Below are positions 53,019 to 62,018 of a stretch of 64,000 nucleotides of DNA, one piece after another; position 1 is the stretch's first letter, and each line of letters starts with the position of its first letter. The DNA comes from Brotaphodocola faecis (GTDB taxonomy: Bacteria; Bacillota; Clostridia; Lachnospirales; Lachnospiraceae), in contig NZ_JBBMFJ010000003.1 in NCBI RefSeq assembly GCF_040096075.1, positions 113,282 through 177,281 of the forward strand. The letters run 5' to 3'. A model generated the notes under the pieces. That model saw nothing but the letters and a program-made list of their open reading frames with translations, searched no databases and was not told the origin of the DNA. Position numbers and translations under genes: made by a program.

Positions 53019-53047
53019 TTGACAGTGCGGGGGAATAATGCTAGAAT
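53019..53047 (+). promoter_or_regulatory. rnpB promoter
   Basis: TTGACA (53019-53024), 17-base spacer, TAGAAT (53042-53047), 11 bases before the RNA; it starts two bases after the kinase stop. Confidence 0.82.
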
Positions 53048-53057
53048 AGGGAACATT

Positions 53058-53398
53058 GAGTAAGACAAATGGTCGCTGCCGCAGAAACGAAAGGCTGCGG
53101 GAGAGGAAAGTCCGGGCTTCACAGGGCAGAGTGCCAGATAACGTCTGGCGGAGGTGACTCCAGGGACAGTGCAACAGAAATATACCGCCGGCTTTGCCGG
53201 TAAGGGTGGAAGGGCAGTGTAAGAGACTACCGCCCGTCTGGTAACAGACGGGGCACATGTAAACCCCATTCGAAGCAAGACCGAACAGAAAGCATAAGGC
53301 GGCCCGTCTGCTTTCGGGTAGGTCGCTTGAACCAGGTGGTGACATCTGGTCTAGATAGATGACCATTCAACGACATAACCCGGCTTATCGTCTTGCTC
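53058..53398 (+). ncRNA. rnpB: RNase P RNA (type A)
   Basis: Catalytic RNA of tRNA 5' maturation. P1 is formed by GAGTAAGAC and GTCTTGCTC at the ends. Conserved cores GAGAGGAAAGTCCGGGCT (near 53099) and ACAGAAA / GGTAAGGGTGGA plus the 3' AACCCGGCTTATCG are present. Ends are set from P1 pairing. Confidence 0.95.
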
Positions 53399-53413
53399 AT
53401 AAAAAGACTTCAG

Positions 53414-53445
53414 AAGGGGGACGCTTTCGGGCGGCCTCCTTTTTG
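53414..53445 (+). terminator. rnpB terminator
   Basis: AGGGGGACGC and GCGGCCTCCT form a stem followed by TTTT. Confidence 0.7.
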
Positions 53446-53487
53446 CTATAGGAAAACTGCTATGGGAAAGGAGGGAGGACGAGGACT

Positions 53488-54363
53488 ATGAGGGGATATC
53501 AGGCAGCAAAACGGGCGGCAGCCGCGCTGTTTCTGTCGGCGTTTCTGCTTCTTCCTTCCTGCGCGGCTTTCGGCATGGACGCCCCGGGAAGCGGCGGCAA
53601 AAACTGGCATTATGGAAAAGACCACCACTGGATTTACCAGGATGAGGACGGCAGTTCCCATACAGGCTGGTTGTACTATGAGGGAGAGTGGTACTGGTTC
53701 GATGAGCGCGGCTGGCTCCAGACTGGCGGGCAGCGGGACATCAACGGAGTCCGCTATTTCTTTTTCAGCAACGGGCATATGGCGCACAACCAGTATGTGG
53801 ACCTGAAATTTCTGGGGGAAAACGGTCAGGAAGAAAAGGAACACGCGATCCGCGTGATCGGCACAGAGCGGCCGGATTCGAGGGATAAAGACCTTATTAC
53901 GGATTATCTGTACGAGGTTCCGCGCGGGTGGCAGAAACAGTTTGTGGAAGATGGATGGGAGTTCCTTTTTTATAAGAAAAAACAGTATTTTTCCGCGCCA
54001 TCTACGTCCTCTGGCATTTACTATGTGCGTTACAGTACGGACCGGCGCTATAAGAAAGTGAAGTTCTGCGATGTGGATTCCATTTTGCAGGGCTTTGGGG
54101 AATATGTGGGTTACCGGGCAGGCTGTTACCGGGAAAACAGCACTATGATGCAGGAGTACTGGAAAGCCGGGCCGGTTTTGCAGGATATTCTGGAAATTCC
54201 GGATTATTACGCGGAGAATGCGGCGTTTTGTTTTGGAAAGCTGTTTTCAGATTATGTGAGTGGTGAGAAAACAGAAGAGCTTACCCGGAAATTTCCGGAA
54301 GTGTGTGAGGAACTGGAAAAAATCCTGCACCAGAAAGATACAAAGGTTACAGTTGACAGGTAG
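53488..54363 (+). CDS. Secreted choline-binding-repeat protein with degenerate peptidase-like tail
   Basis: A 291-residue exported protein. A signal peptide covers about 1-30 (RAAAALFLSAFLLLPSCAAF). Then come cell-wall-binding repeats rich in Trp/Tyr (GWLYYEGEWYWFDERGWLQTGG, about 52-75). The remaining 170 residues end with YYAENAAFCFGKLFSDYV (about 245-262), which resembles the C-terminal part of lethal-factor-like (ATLF/M34-type) metallopeptidases. The place where HExxH would be expected reads GEYVGYRAG, so it cannot be an active zinc enzyme if related. This fold suggestion is weak; the wall-binding part is clear. Confidence 0.7.
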   Translation: MRGYQAAKRAAAALFLSAFLLLPSCAAFGMDAPGSGGKNWHYGKDHHWIYQDEDGSSHTGWLYYEGEWYWFDERGWLQTGGQRDINGVRYFFFSNGHMAHNQYVDLKFLGENGQEEKEHAIRVIGTERPDSRDKDLITDYLYEVPRGWQKQFVEDGWEFLFYKKKQYFSAPSTSSGIYYVRYSTDRRYKKVKFCDVDSILQGFGEYVGYRAGCYRENSTMMQEYWKAGPVLQDILEIPDYYAENAAFCFGKLFSDYVSGEKTEELTRKFPEVCEELEKILHQKDTKVTVDR

Positions 54364-54408
54364 GAATTTTCTGAACTGAAAATTCCGTATGATACAGTGG
54401 TGGTAGCA

Positions 54409-54446
54409 GATTTTGCCGATTTGGAATGCGAAGCATCGGCAAAATC
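54409..54446 (+). terminator. Terminator-like hairpin
   Basis: GATTTTGCCGAT (54409-54420) and ATCGGCAAAATC (54435-54446) are perfectly inverted, following the wall-binding gene; no T-run, so termination is uncertain. Confidence 0.5.
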
Positions 54447-54481
54447 CCGTTACTGTTTGCACAACGTGTGAACAGTAACGG
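54447..54481. promoter_or_regulatory. Palindrome abutting promoter
   Basis: CCGTTACTGTT (54447-54457) and AACAGTAACGG (54471-54481) are perfectly inverted, ending 3 bases before the -35 box. An operator is possible. Its TTACTGTT core resembles the outer arms of the element at 43194-43326. Confidence 0.5.
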
Positions 54482-54484
54482 GTA

Positions 54485-54513
54485 TTGACAAATCCGGCAG
54501 AGTCGGTGATAAT
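54485..54513 (+). promoter_or_regulatory. Promoter of sulfur-amino-acid gene
   Basis: TTGACA (54485-54490), 17-base spacer, GATAAT (54508-54513), 36 bases before the start at 54550. Confidence 0.75.
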
Positions 54514-54549
54514 AAACCTATCAAACAGATAGGAGATACAAAAGAGCAT

Positions 54550-55710
54550 ATGGAAAGAGAGATTGAGACAAAGTGTATTCATCTGGAAGAAGATGAGGCT
54601 TCCATTCAGCATTTCGGATCTATCAGCTATCCGATCTATCAGACCGCGACTTACGCGCATCCGGCAGTTGGACAGAGTACCGGCTTTGATTACAGCAGAC
54701 TGCAGAACCCGACCAGAGAACATCTGGAGAAGGTGGTGGCATCCCTCGAAAACGGTGTGGACGCGCTGGCGTTTTCCAGTGGTATGGCAGCAATTACCAT
54801 GCTGATGGAGCTGTTTGCGCCGGGAGATCATCTGATCATTGATTCCGATCTTTACGGAGGCAGCATTCGTCTTTTTGACCATGTATCCACCAAAAACGGT
54901 ATCTGCTTTTCCAGAATTGACTGCGCGAGGGAAGACGTGGAGGCGTATGTTCAGGACAATACAAAGGCCATTTATGTGGAGACTCCGACCAACCCGATGA
55001 TGAATGTGGTGGACATTGCGGAGCTTTCTGCCATCGCAAAGCGCCATGGCCTTCTTCTCATCGTGGATAATACGTTCTTATCTCCGTATTTACAGAATCC
55101 GCTGGATCTGGGCGCGGACATTGTCGTGCACAGCGGTACCAAATACCTTGGGGGACACAACGATACACTGGCCGGTTTTCTGGTGACCGGACGTGAAGAT
55201 ATCAGCGAGAAGCTTCGTTTCCTGATCAAGACCACCGGAGCAGGCCTTGCGCCGTTTGACTGCTGGCTGGTACTTCGCGGCATCAAGACCCTGGGCATCC
55301 GCATGGACCGTTCCCAGGAGAATGCCATGGAGATTGCCAAATGGCTGAGAGCACAGAAACATGTGACGAAGGTCATTTATCCGGGCTTTGAGGATCATCC
55401 GGGCCATGAGATCATGAAACGCCAGAGCCGCGGATACGGCGCGATGCTGACCTTCCAGGTGGAAAATAAGGACTTTGCCCTGGGGATTCTCGGCAAAGTG
55501 CGCATGATCCGGTTTGCGGAAAGCCTTGGCGGTGTGGAGACGCTTCTGACCTATCCGACCACCCAGACCCATGCAGACGTTCCGAAAGAAATTCAGGAGA
55601 AAAATGGCCTGACCGATGCAACCCTGCGGATGTCTGTGGGCATTGAGAACGTGAAAGACCTGATTGCGGAGCTGGACCGTGTGTTTCATGAGATTGAGAA
55701 CGGACAGTAA
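54550..55710 (+). CDS. Cystathionine gamma-synthase / methionine gamma-lyase family enzyme
   Basis: PLP enzyme of 386 residues in the Cys/Met metabolism family. The phosphate-loop SSGMAAITM is at about 76-84, DNTFLSPYLQNPLDLGAD at about 172-189 and the Schiff-base lysine is K198 in VHSGTKYLGGHND. The C-terminal ESLGGVETLLTYPTTQTHADV is typical. It could act as cystathionine gamma-synthase, a beta/gamma-lyase or O-acetylhomoserine sulfhydrylase; the sequence alone does not decide. The start has only AGGAGATACAAAAGAGC upstream. Single gene with its own promoter. Confidence 0.88.
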   Translation: MEREIETKCIHLEEDEASIQHFGSISYPIYQTATYAHPAVGQSTGFDYSRLQNPTREHLEKVVASLENGVDALAFSSGMAAITMLMELFAPGDHLIIDSDLYGGSIRLFDHVSTKNGICFSRIDCAREDVEAYVQDNTKAIYVETPTNPMMNVVDIAELSAIAKRHGLLLIVDNTFLSPYLQNPLDLGADIVVHSGTKYLGGHNDTLAGFLVTGREDISEKLRFLIKTTGAGLAPFDCWLVLRGIKTLGIRMDRSQENAMEIAKWLRAQKHVTKVIYPGFEDHPGHEIMKRQSRGYGAMLTFQVENKDFALGILGKVRMIRFAESLGGVETLLTYPTTQTHADVPKEIQEKNGLTDATLRMSVGIENVKDLIAELDRVFHEIENGQ

Positions 55711-55741
55711 CCACAGAAATTACATATAGAAAGAAAAAGAA

Positions 55742-55767
55742 GAGCCGGCAGATTATTCTGCCAGCTC
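55742..55767 (-). terminator. Terminator shared by convergent genes
   Basis: GAGCCGGCAGA and TTCTGCCAGCTC form a stem overlapping the stop codon of the ABC-F gene; on the minus strand a T-rich tract follows. Confidence 0.65.
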
Positions 55768-57729
55768 CTCCCAGGCTTCATAGAGTTCTTCCAGTTTTTT
55801 CTGGAGGGACTCTTTTTCGTTATTCAGTTCCACAAGACGGGCAACATCGGTGTAGATTTCTTCCTGGGAGAGAAGTTCGTCGATTTCGCCGTCGCGGGTC
55901 TCCAGCTTATGGATCTCGTCCTCGACTTTTTTTAAGTCATTCTGGCGTTTGCGGATGCGGGCCTGTTCTTCCTTCTGGGCTTTCCAGTCCAGCTTGACCT
56001 CGGTTTCAGCCACGGATTTTGCCATACCCGGAACACCGGTGGCCTTTAGACTGCCGTTGGCTGCCGCAGTGCCGATGGCGCGGTCACGCTCGGTATGCTC
56101 GGAATCTACATAGAGCTCCTTCATGAGGTCCTTCTTTTCCAGATAGTAGTCATAGTTTCCGATGTAATTTAAGAAGGTCTGCCCGGTCAGCTCCAGAATG
56201 CGGGTGGCGGTCTGGTTGATGAAGTAACGGTCATGGGAGACGTAGAGCACAGTTCCGGTGTAGTTCTTTAACGCGTTCTCCAGAATCTCCTTGGAGGTGA
56301 TGTCCAGATGGTTGGTCGGCTCATCGAGGATCAGGAAGTTGGCTTCGGAGAGCATAAGCTTGGCCAGGGAAACACGGCCCCGCTCGCCACCGCTTAAATC
56401 GGAAATACGCTTGAAGACATCGTCCCCGGTGAAGAGGAAGGCAGCCAGAATGTTGCGGACCTGGGTGTTGGTCAGGTTCGGGTAAGCGTCCTGCACCTCC
56501 TCAAACACCGTCTTTTCCATGTGAAGGACATGGTGCTCCTGATCGTAGTAGCCAATGTGGACCTTGGAGCCTAAGGTGATGGTGCCGGAGTCTGCCGGAA
56601 GCATGCCGTTGATGATCTTTAAGATGGTGGTTTTTCCGGTTCCGTTGTTGCCGATGATGGCTACCCGCTCGCCGCGTTTGACTTCCATGTCCACATGGGA
56701 GAACAGGTGCGTGCTGCCAAAGGATTTGCTTAAGTCCCGGATGGTAAGCACGTCGTTCCCGCTCACGATGTTTGGCTCCAGGCTGATGCGCATCTCGTCC
56801 TGGATCTCTGCGGGCTTGTCCAGCACCTGGATCTTGGAGAGCATTTTCTCACGGCTTTCCGCCCGCTTGATGGATTTCTCCCGGTTGAAGGATTTTAACT
56901 TGGTGATGACCTCCTCCTGATGTTTGATTTCCTGCTGCTGGTTTAGCCAGGCCTTCATCTGGGCAGCGCGGATCATGGCTTTTTTCTCGCTGTAGGCCGT
57001 GTAGTTGCCGAGGTAAACGGAGGCGTGGCCCTGCTCCAGCTCCACCACCTTGGTGACCACGCGGTTTAAGAAGTACCGGTCGTGGGCCACGATGATGACG
57101 GCTCCGTTGTAGTTTAACAGGTAGGTTTCCAGCCAGGCAATGGATTCCATGTCCAGATGGTTGGTCGGCTCATCCAGGAGAATGATGTCCGGGCGGGAGA
57201 GCAGAAGCTTACCTAAGGATACGCGGGTTTTCTGGCCGCCGGAGAGGGTGGAGACGGTTTTGTCAAATTCGTCCTCGGTAAAGCCAAGGCCCTTTAACAC
57301 ACCGGTCAGTTCGCTTTTCCAGGCGTAGCCGTTCTCCAGCTCAAAGGTGTGGCTTAAGCGGCTGTAGGTGGAAAGCATCTGCTCCAGATCTTCTCCGGAG
57401 GCGTTCTGCATGTTTACCTCCAGTTCGCGGATCTGCTGTTCCATATCGATGATGGGCTGCTTGACTTCTTTTAATTCCTCGTAGATGGTGCGGCTGCTGT
57501 CCAGGTCCTGGTGCTGTGCCAGGTAGCCGAGGGTTTTCCCCTTTGCGAGAACGACTTCGCCGGAGTCTGCGGAAAGCTCTCCTACAATGATCTTTAACAG
57601 GGTGGACTTGCCGGCTCCGTTGATGCCGACGATGGCAGCCTTTTCCTGATCTTCTATATGAAAGGATACTTCGGACAGAATCTCATCCGTGCCGAAGGCT
57701 TTGTTTATGTGATTGCATGATAAAATCAT
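55753..57729 (-). CDS. ABC-F family ATPase
   Basis: Cytosolic ABC-F protein of 658 residues with two ATP-binding cassettes and no membrane part, likely acting on the ribosome. Walker A GINGAGKST (about 36-44) and GNNGTGKTT (about 366-374), signatures LSGGQKTRVSLGK and LSGGERGRVSLAK, the linker between the cassettes (about 240-315) and a C-terminal coiled coil (about 590-658) are visible. The ATG at 57729 has TGGAG 7 bases upstream; a frame opening at 57849 runs into the rex promoter region and is rejected. Divergent from rex. Could be translational or resistance-related. Confidence 0.93.
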   Translation of the reverse strand: MILSCNHINKAFGTDEILSEVSFHIEDQEKAAIVGINGAGKSTLLKIIVGELSADSGEVVLAKGKTLGYLAQHQDLDSSRTIYEELKEVKQPIIDMEQQIRELEVNMQNASGEDLEQMLSTYSRLSHTFELENGYAWKSELTGVLKGLGFTEDEFDKTVSTLSGGQKTRVSLGKLLLSRPDIILLDEPTNHLDMESIAWLETYLLNYNGAVIIVAHDRYFLNRVVTKVVELEQGHASVYLGNYTAYSEKKAMIRAAQMKAWLNQQQEIKHQEEVITKLKSFNREKSIKRAESREKMLSKIQVLDKPAEIQDEMRISLEPNIVSGNDVLTIRDLSKSFGSTHLFSHVDMEVKRGERVAIIGNNGTGKTTILKIINGMLPADSGTITLGSKVHIGYYDQEHHVLHMEKTVFEEVQDAYPNLTNTQVRNILAAFLFTGDDVFKRISDLSGGERGRVSLAKLMLSEANFLILDEPTNHLDITSKEILENALKNYTGTVLYVSHDRYFINQTATRILELTGQTFLNYIGNYDYYLEKKDLMKELYVDSEHTERDRAIGTAAANGSLKATGVPGMAKSVAETEVKLDWKAQKEEQARIRKRQNDLKKVEDEIHKLETRDGEIDELLSQEEIYTDVARLVELNNEKESLQKKLEELYEAWEELAE

Positions 57730-57842
57730 AGATAACTCCATTTCGTTACGTTTTCTACTATAAGACTTATCAAGTATAATATAGGAATTTGGCACTTGTA
57801 AAGAGCTTTCTGTGTGTTTTTTGTTCAGGAATTGTTTGAACA

Positions 57843-57871
57843 TTGACATAGATTTCGCAAGCGGTTATAAT
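57843..57871 (+). promoter_or_regulatory. rex promoter
   Basis: TTGACA (57843-57848), 17-base spacer, TATAAT (57866-57871). Exact consensus. I see no clear TTGTGAA..TTCACAA Rex operator. Confidence 0.82.
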
Positions 57872-57906
57872 AGACTACAATAGTTTACGTATAGGAGATG
57901 TGCAGC

Positions 57907-58578
57907 ATGGAAAACAGAGAGATATCCAAAGCAGTTATTACAAGGCTTCCGCGGTATTACCGTTATCTCGGAGAGCTTTTGGAATCAGGTGTAGAGCGTA
58001 TCTCATCCAATGAACTGAGTACCCGGATGAAGGTGACTGCTTCCCAGATTCGTCAGGATTTAAATAATTTCGGAGGATTCGGCCAGCAGGGCTATGGCTA
58101 TAACGTAAAATACCTGTATACAGAGATTGGCAAGATCCTTGGAATCGATCGTCAGCATAACCTGATCATCATCGGTGCCGGAAACCTGGGACAGGCCATT
58201 GCGAATTACGCGAATTTTGAAAAGCGCGGCTTCATCATCAAAGGTATGTTCGATATCAACCCGAGACTCATCGGCCTGGTAGTCCGCGGTATTGAAATCC
58301 GGGGCGTTGACGACCTGGAGCAGTTCATCAAGGACAATGACGTTCAGATGGCAGCGCTCACCATTCCGAAGACCAAGGCTCCGGAGATCGCAGACCGTCT
58401 GGTGAATGCCGGAATCAAGGCAATCTGGAATTTTGCCCATGTGGACCTGAATGTACCAGATGATGTTGTAGTTGAGAATGTACATCTTTCCGAGAGTCTG
58501 ATGCGTCTGTCCTACCGTGTCTGCAGCATGCAGGACCGGAAAAAGGAAGAGGAAAGGAAGGCTCGCGGGGAATCCTAG
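57907..58578 (+). CDS. rex: Redox-sensing transcriptional repressor Rex
   Basis: A 223-residue NADH-responsive repressor of fermentation and anaerobic genes. The winged helix is at about 1-80 (SKAVITRLPRYYRYLGELL, TASQIRQDLNNFGGFGQQGYGY) and the Rossmann domain follows with IIGAGNLGQAIANY (about 89-102), FIIKGMFDINP, and a C-terminal swapped helix. The ATG at 57907 is chosen because AGGAG is about 10 bases upstream; ATG 57898 touches it. Followed by a terminator and nnr. Confidence 0.95.
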   Translation: MENREISKAVITRLPRYYRYLGELLESGVERISSNELSTRMKVTASQIRQDLNNFGGFGQQGYGYNVKYLYTEIGKILGIDRQHNLIIIGAGNLGQAIANYANFEKRGFIIKGMFDINPRLIGLVVRGIEIRGVDDLEQFIKDNDVQMAALTIPKTKAPEIADRLVNAGIKAIWNFAHVDLNVPDDVVVENVHLSESLMRLSYRVCSMQDRKKEEERKARGES

Positions 58579-58602
58579 AGGCAGAGTGTAACAGGGGTAA
58601 AA

Positions 58603-58649
58603 GCCGACAGGCGGGGACAATATAAGTTCTCCTGCCTGCCGGTTTTTTG
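58603..58649 (+). terminator. Terminator after rex
   Basis: GCCGACAGGCGGGGAC pairs with TCTCCTGCCTGCCGG (small mismatches) and is followed by TTTTTT. Confidence 0.75.
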
Positions 58650-58703
58650 AGTTTCGATCCACCCTTTACAGGAGAGCGTGCGGGCTCAGAGAGGAGACAG
58701 AAC

Positions 58704-60224
58704 ATGGATTACGCTGTAACGGCGCAGCAGATGAAAGCAATCGATCAGAACACCATACACGGGATCGGCATTCCGTCCATGGTACTTATGGAACGGGCAG
58801 CACTCGCCGTGGCAGAAGCCGCAGAGCATATGGCCGCAGAACGGAATCTTGGAAAGAAGGCCCGGATCCTGGCTGTGTGTGGTACCGGAAACAACGGGGC
58901 AGATGGTGTTGCCGCGGGACGTATCCTGCAGGGACGTGGATATGAGACCGTCCTTTTGTTTGCCGGCAATCCGGAACATGATTCGGAAGAGATGAAGGCG
59001 CAGAAACGGATTGCGGCAAATCTGAATCTTGCGCAGAGCAGGGTGTCAGAATACAAAGAAGCGCCGTGTGACATCATACTGGATGCGGTGTTTGGCATCG
59101 GCCTTGGCCGGGAAATCGGCGGTGAATACCGGAAAGTACTGGAAATGCTTGAGTCCATGCGGGAACAGTATGGGGCCGGAATCATTGCGGTGGACACACC
59201 ATCCGGCATTCACGGCACCACCGGCGAGGTCATGGGGATTGCCCTGGAGGCCGATGTTACGGTGACGTTTGGTTACGCAAAGACCGGACTGCTTCTTGAT
59301 CCGGGCAGACAGTATGCGGGAAAACTTGTGGTGGCCGATATCGGATTTCCTGAGGCCAGTCTGCTTAAGAGCGGCTGGGACGCAAAGGTGATCACGCCTG
59401 GGGATCTGACCTGGCTTCCAAGGCGCCGTCCGGATGGCAATAAAGGCACGTTTGGAAAGGTGCTGGTTATCGCGGGCAGCCGCGGCATGAGCGGAGCGGC
59501 TTATTTTTCCGCTCTTGGTGCCTACCGCACCGGGGCCGGGCTGGTAAAGATCCTGACGGTACAGGAAAACCGGCAGGTTCTGCAGACCCAGCTTCCTGAG
59601 GCCATTGTTAGCTGCTATGACCCGGAAGACGAGGAAGCCATGCAGAACATCCTGGAGCAGGAATGCGCCTGGGCTGATGTGATCGTGACCGGACCGGGAC
59701 TGGGGCAGGAACCCTATACGGAATATCTGCTGGAGACTGTACTGTCGGACGCGTACGTTCCGGTTGTGCTGGACGCGGACGGCTTAAACTGCGTGGCGGC
59801 CCACCCGTATCTGACCCGGTATTTTACAGAGAACATCATCATTACGCCGCATATGGGCGAGATGAGCCGCCTGACTTCGGTCCCCATCGCGGATCTGAAG
59901 AAGGATCCGCTGGGAGAGGCAAGGGCCTACAGCGCCCGCTATGGAACCGTCTGCGTGCTGAAGGACGCAGTCACGGTAGTGACAGATAAGGACGGTGCTG
60001 CCTGGATCAACCGGAGCGGCTGCAGCGCCATGGCAAAGGGCGGTTCCGGGGATGTGCTCACCGGCGTGATCGCCGGGCTTTTAGCCCGCGGTATGGAATG
60101 CACAGAGGCAGCGGCCTTCGGTGTGTATGTACATGGCCACGCCGGACAGTATGCGGCAGCAGCGTATGGAGAGAACAGCGTGCTGGCCACAGATGTGGCA
60201 GACAGCATTTTAAAAGAAATATAA
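58704..60224 (+). CDS. nnr: Bifunctional NAD(P)H-hydrate epimerase / ADP-dependent dehydratase
   Basis: A 506-residue repair enzyme for hydrated NAD(P)H. The N-terminal YjeF epimerase (about 1-215) shows IPSMVLMERAALAV, GTGNNGADGVAAGRIL and DTPSGIHG. The C-terminal kinase-like dehydratase (about 225-506) shows GTFGKVLVIAGSRGMSGAAYFS, GPGLGQEPYTE, DADGLN, TPHMGEMSRL and AKGGSGDVLTGVIAGLLARG. The ATG at 58704 has GAGGAGA upstream. Directly before alr, a frequent pairing. Confidence 0.95.
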   Translation: MDYAVTAQQMKAIDQNTIHGIGIPSMVLMERAALAVAEAAEHMAAERNLGKKARILAVCGTGNNGADGVAAGRILQGRGYETVLLFAGNPEHDSEEMKAQKRIAANLNLAQSRVSEYKEAPCDIILDAVFGIGLGREIGGEYRKVLEMLESMREQYGAGIIAVDTPSGIHGTTGEVMGIALEADVTVTFGYAKTGLLLDPGRQYAGKLVVADIGFPEASLLKSGWDAKVITPGDLTWLPRRRPDGNKGTFGKVLVIAGSRGMSGAAYFSALGAYRTGAGLVKILTVQENRQVLQTQLPEAIVSCYDPEDEEAMQNILEQECAWADVIVTGPGLGQEPYTEYLLETVLSDAYVPVVLDADGLNCVAAHPYLTRYFTENIIITPHMGEMSRLTSVPIADLKKDPLGEARAYSARYGTVCVLKDAVTVVTDKDGAAWINRSGCSAMAKGGSGDVLTGVIAGLLARGMECTEAAAFGVYVHGHAGQYAAAAYGENSVLATDVADSILKEI

Positions 60225-60264
60225 AAACGGTAAAAAAGACAGAAACGAGGAACAGAGTAAAAAT

Positions 60265-61434
60265 ATGAATCACATGCAGTATACACGGGTTTACGCACCG
60301 GTGGATCTGGACGCCATCGCCTTTAACATGGAGTCCATGCGCAGAAATATTGACCAGAAAACAGGAATGATCGGCGTGATTAAGGCCGATGCTTACGGAC
60401 ACGGTTCCGTTCCGGTAGCAGAGGCCATTGAGGATTACGTGGATGGTTATGCGGTAGCAACGGCAGATGAAGCCATGCTGCTGCGCCGCAATGACATCAG
60501 AAAGATGATCCTGATCCTGGGCGTGACCCATCCATCCCGCTATCAGGAGCTCATTGAGGAGGAAATCCGCCCGGCCATCTTTACGATGGAACAGGCAAAA
60601 CCGCTGTCAGACATGGCTGTGAGACTGAAGAAAACCGCGAAGATCCATCTGGCTCTGGATACCGGCATGCGCCGCATTGGCATGGAGGCTGATGAAGCGG
60701 GAGCAGACCTGGCAGCAGCCATCGGAAAGCTTCCGGGCATAGAAATCGAGGGGCTGTTTACCCATTTTTCCAGAGCCGATGAGACGGAAAAAAATTCTGC
60801 CATGACCCAGCTTGGCCGTTACCTGCATTTTGTGGAGCTTTTGAAAGCGCGTGGGATTGAGATTCCCATGAAGCACTGCTCCAACAGCGCGGGTATCATT
60901 GACCTGCCGGAGGCAAACTTAAATTATGTCCGGGCCGGCATCACCATTTACGGCATGTATCCGTCGGATGAGGTGCAGAAGGATAGGGTACCGTTAAAAC
61001 CGGCTCTGGGACTGAAATCCTTTGTTACCTATGTGAAGGAGATCGGGCCGGGCGAGGAGATCAGCTACGGCGGCACTTATGTGACGGAGCGCACCATGCG
61101 TGTAGCTACCGTGCCGGTGGGATATGGAGACGGTTATCCGAGGAGCTTATCCAACCGCGGATATGTGCTGATCTGTGGAAAGCGCGCGCCAATCCTTGGC
61201 CGTGTCTGCATGGACCAGTTTATGGTAGATGTAACCGATATCCCGGGTGTTGATGTGGATACACCGGTGACTCTGATCGGAAAAGACGGGGATGAGGAAA
61301 TCACCATGGAGCGTCTGGCGGAGCTTTGCGGAGGATTCCACTATGAGATGGTCTGCGACATCGGAAAACGTGTGCCCCGGGTTTACTACCGGAATGGTAA
61401 GGTAGTGGGAACGATGGACTGCTTCGCGGAATAG
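60265..61434 (+). CDS. alr: Alanine racemase
   Basis: PLP enzyme of 389 residues producing D-alanine for peptidoglycan. The Schiff-base lysine is K40 in VIKADAYGHG; the second catalytic tyrosine is in EISYGGTY (about 268-275), with RAGITIYGMYP and RVCMDQFMVDVT being conserved stretches. Start site GAGGAACAG; a second ATG three codons in is equally possible. Followed by mazF, as in Bacillus, but with no antitoxin gene between. Confidence 0.96.
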   Translation: MNHMQYTRVYAPVDLDAIAFNMESMRRNIDQKTGMIGVIKADAYGHGSVPVAEAIEDYVDGYAVATADEAMLLRRNDIRKMILILGVTHPSRYQELIEEEIRPAIFTMEQAKPLSDMAVRLKKTAKIHLALDTGMRRIGMEADEAGADLAAAIGKLPGIEIEGLFTHFSRADETEKNSAMTQLGRYLHFVELLKARGIEIPMKHCSNSAGIIDLPEANLNYVRAGITIYGMYPSDEVQKDRVPLKPALGLKSFVTYVKEIGPGEEISYGGTYVTERTMRVATVPVGYGDGYPRSLSNRGYVLICGKRAPILGRVCMDQFMVDVTDIPGVDVDTPVTLIGKDGDEEITMERLAELCGGFHYEMVCDIGKRVPRVYYRNGKVVGTMDCFAE

Positions 61435-61527
61435 GATAATCATAGAGAAGAAAAACGGGCAGCCGTGTATACGCCGCCTGGCAGAGGGCAATACTACCTT
61501 TGAAAACCAGTGACGGAGTGTGAAACT

Positions 61528-61875
61528 GTGATTATCAGACGAGGCGATATTTATTATGCAGACCTGCGGCCGGTGGTAGGCTCGGAGCAGGGAGGCGTGC
61601 GGCCGGTGCTCATCATCCAGAACGATGTGGGAAACCGCCACAGCCCTACCGTAATCTGCGCTGCCATTACGTCCCGCATGAATAAGGCCAAACTGCCGAC
61701 GCATGTGGAACTGTCCGCAAGAAAAAGCGACATGATCAAGGATTCCGTGATCCTCTTAGAGCAGCTGCGCACCATTGACAAGCAGCGGCTGAAAGAGCGG
61801 ATCTGCCATATTGACGATGAACTGTTAGAGCAGGTGAACCAGGCCCTTCGGGTGAGTCTGGAGCTGACTACATAG
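61528..61875 (+). CDS. MazF/EndoA-type mRNA endoribonuclease toxin
   Basis: A 115-residue PemK/MazF-like protein, cutting mRNA at specific sites under stress. Core RRGDIYYADLRPVVGSEQGGVRPVLIIQND (about 4-33), PTVICAAITS and DSVILLEQLRTIDKQRL are all present. A GTG start at 61528 gives the Bacillus-like length and start (MIIRRGD) with GGAG upstream; an upstream GTG at 61510 adds only six residues. The 93 bases between alr and this gene hold no antitoxin frame, unlike Bacillus, where ndoAI sits there. Either the antitoxin is encoded elsewhere or this is an orphan. Confidence 0.9.
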   Translation: MIIRRGDIYYADLRPVVGSEQGGVRPVLIIQNDVGNRHSPTVICAAITSRMNKAKLPTHVELSARKSDMIKDSVILLEQLRTIDKQRLKERICHIDDELLEQVNQALRVSLELTT

Positions 61876-62018
61876 TTCGCTGTGAATCAAAAGAGCCTTT
61901 CTCCGGCGGAAAACAGGCAAATGCGTTGTTACGCCTTGACGAAATGGCGGAAGTTTCGTACAATCAGGAAGAAGTATAGTGTATACAAAAGAGAAAAGAA
62001 GGAGATAACAAGATCAGT

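Noticed and set aside
55090..55689. Long open frame on the minus strand inside the cystathionine/methionine-lyase gene
   Set aside because: Antisense shadow of a clear PLP enzyme; no ribosome site or family pattern.
57730..57849. Longer N-terminus for the ABC-F protein
   Set aside because: It would run through the divergent promoter region and the family starts at MILSCNHINKAFG.
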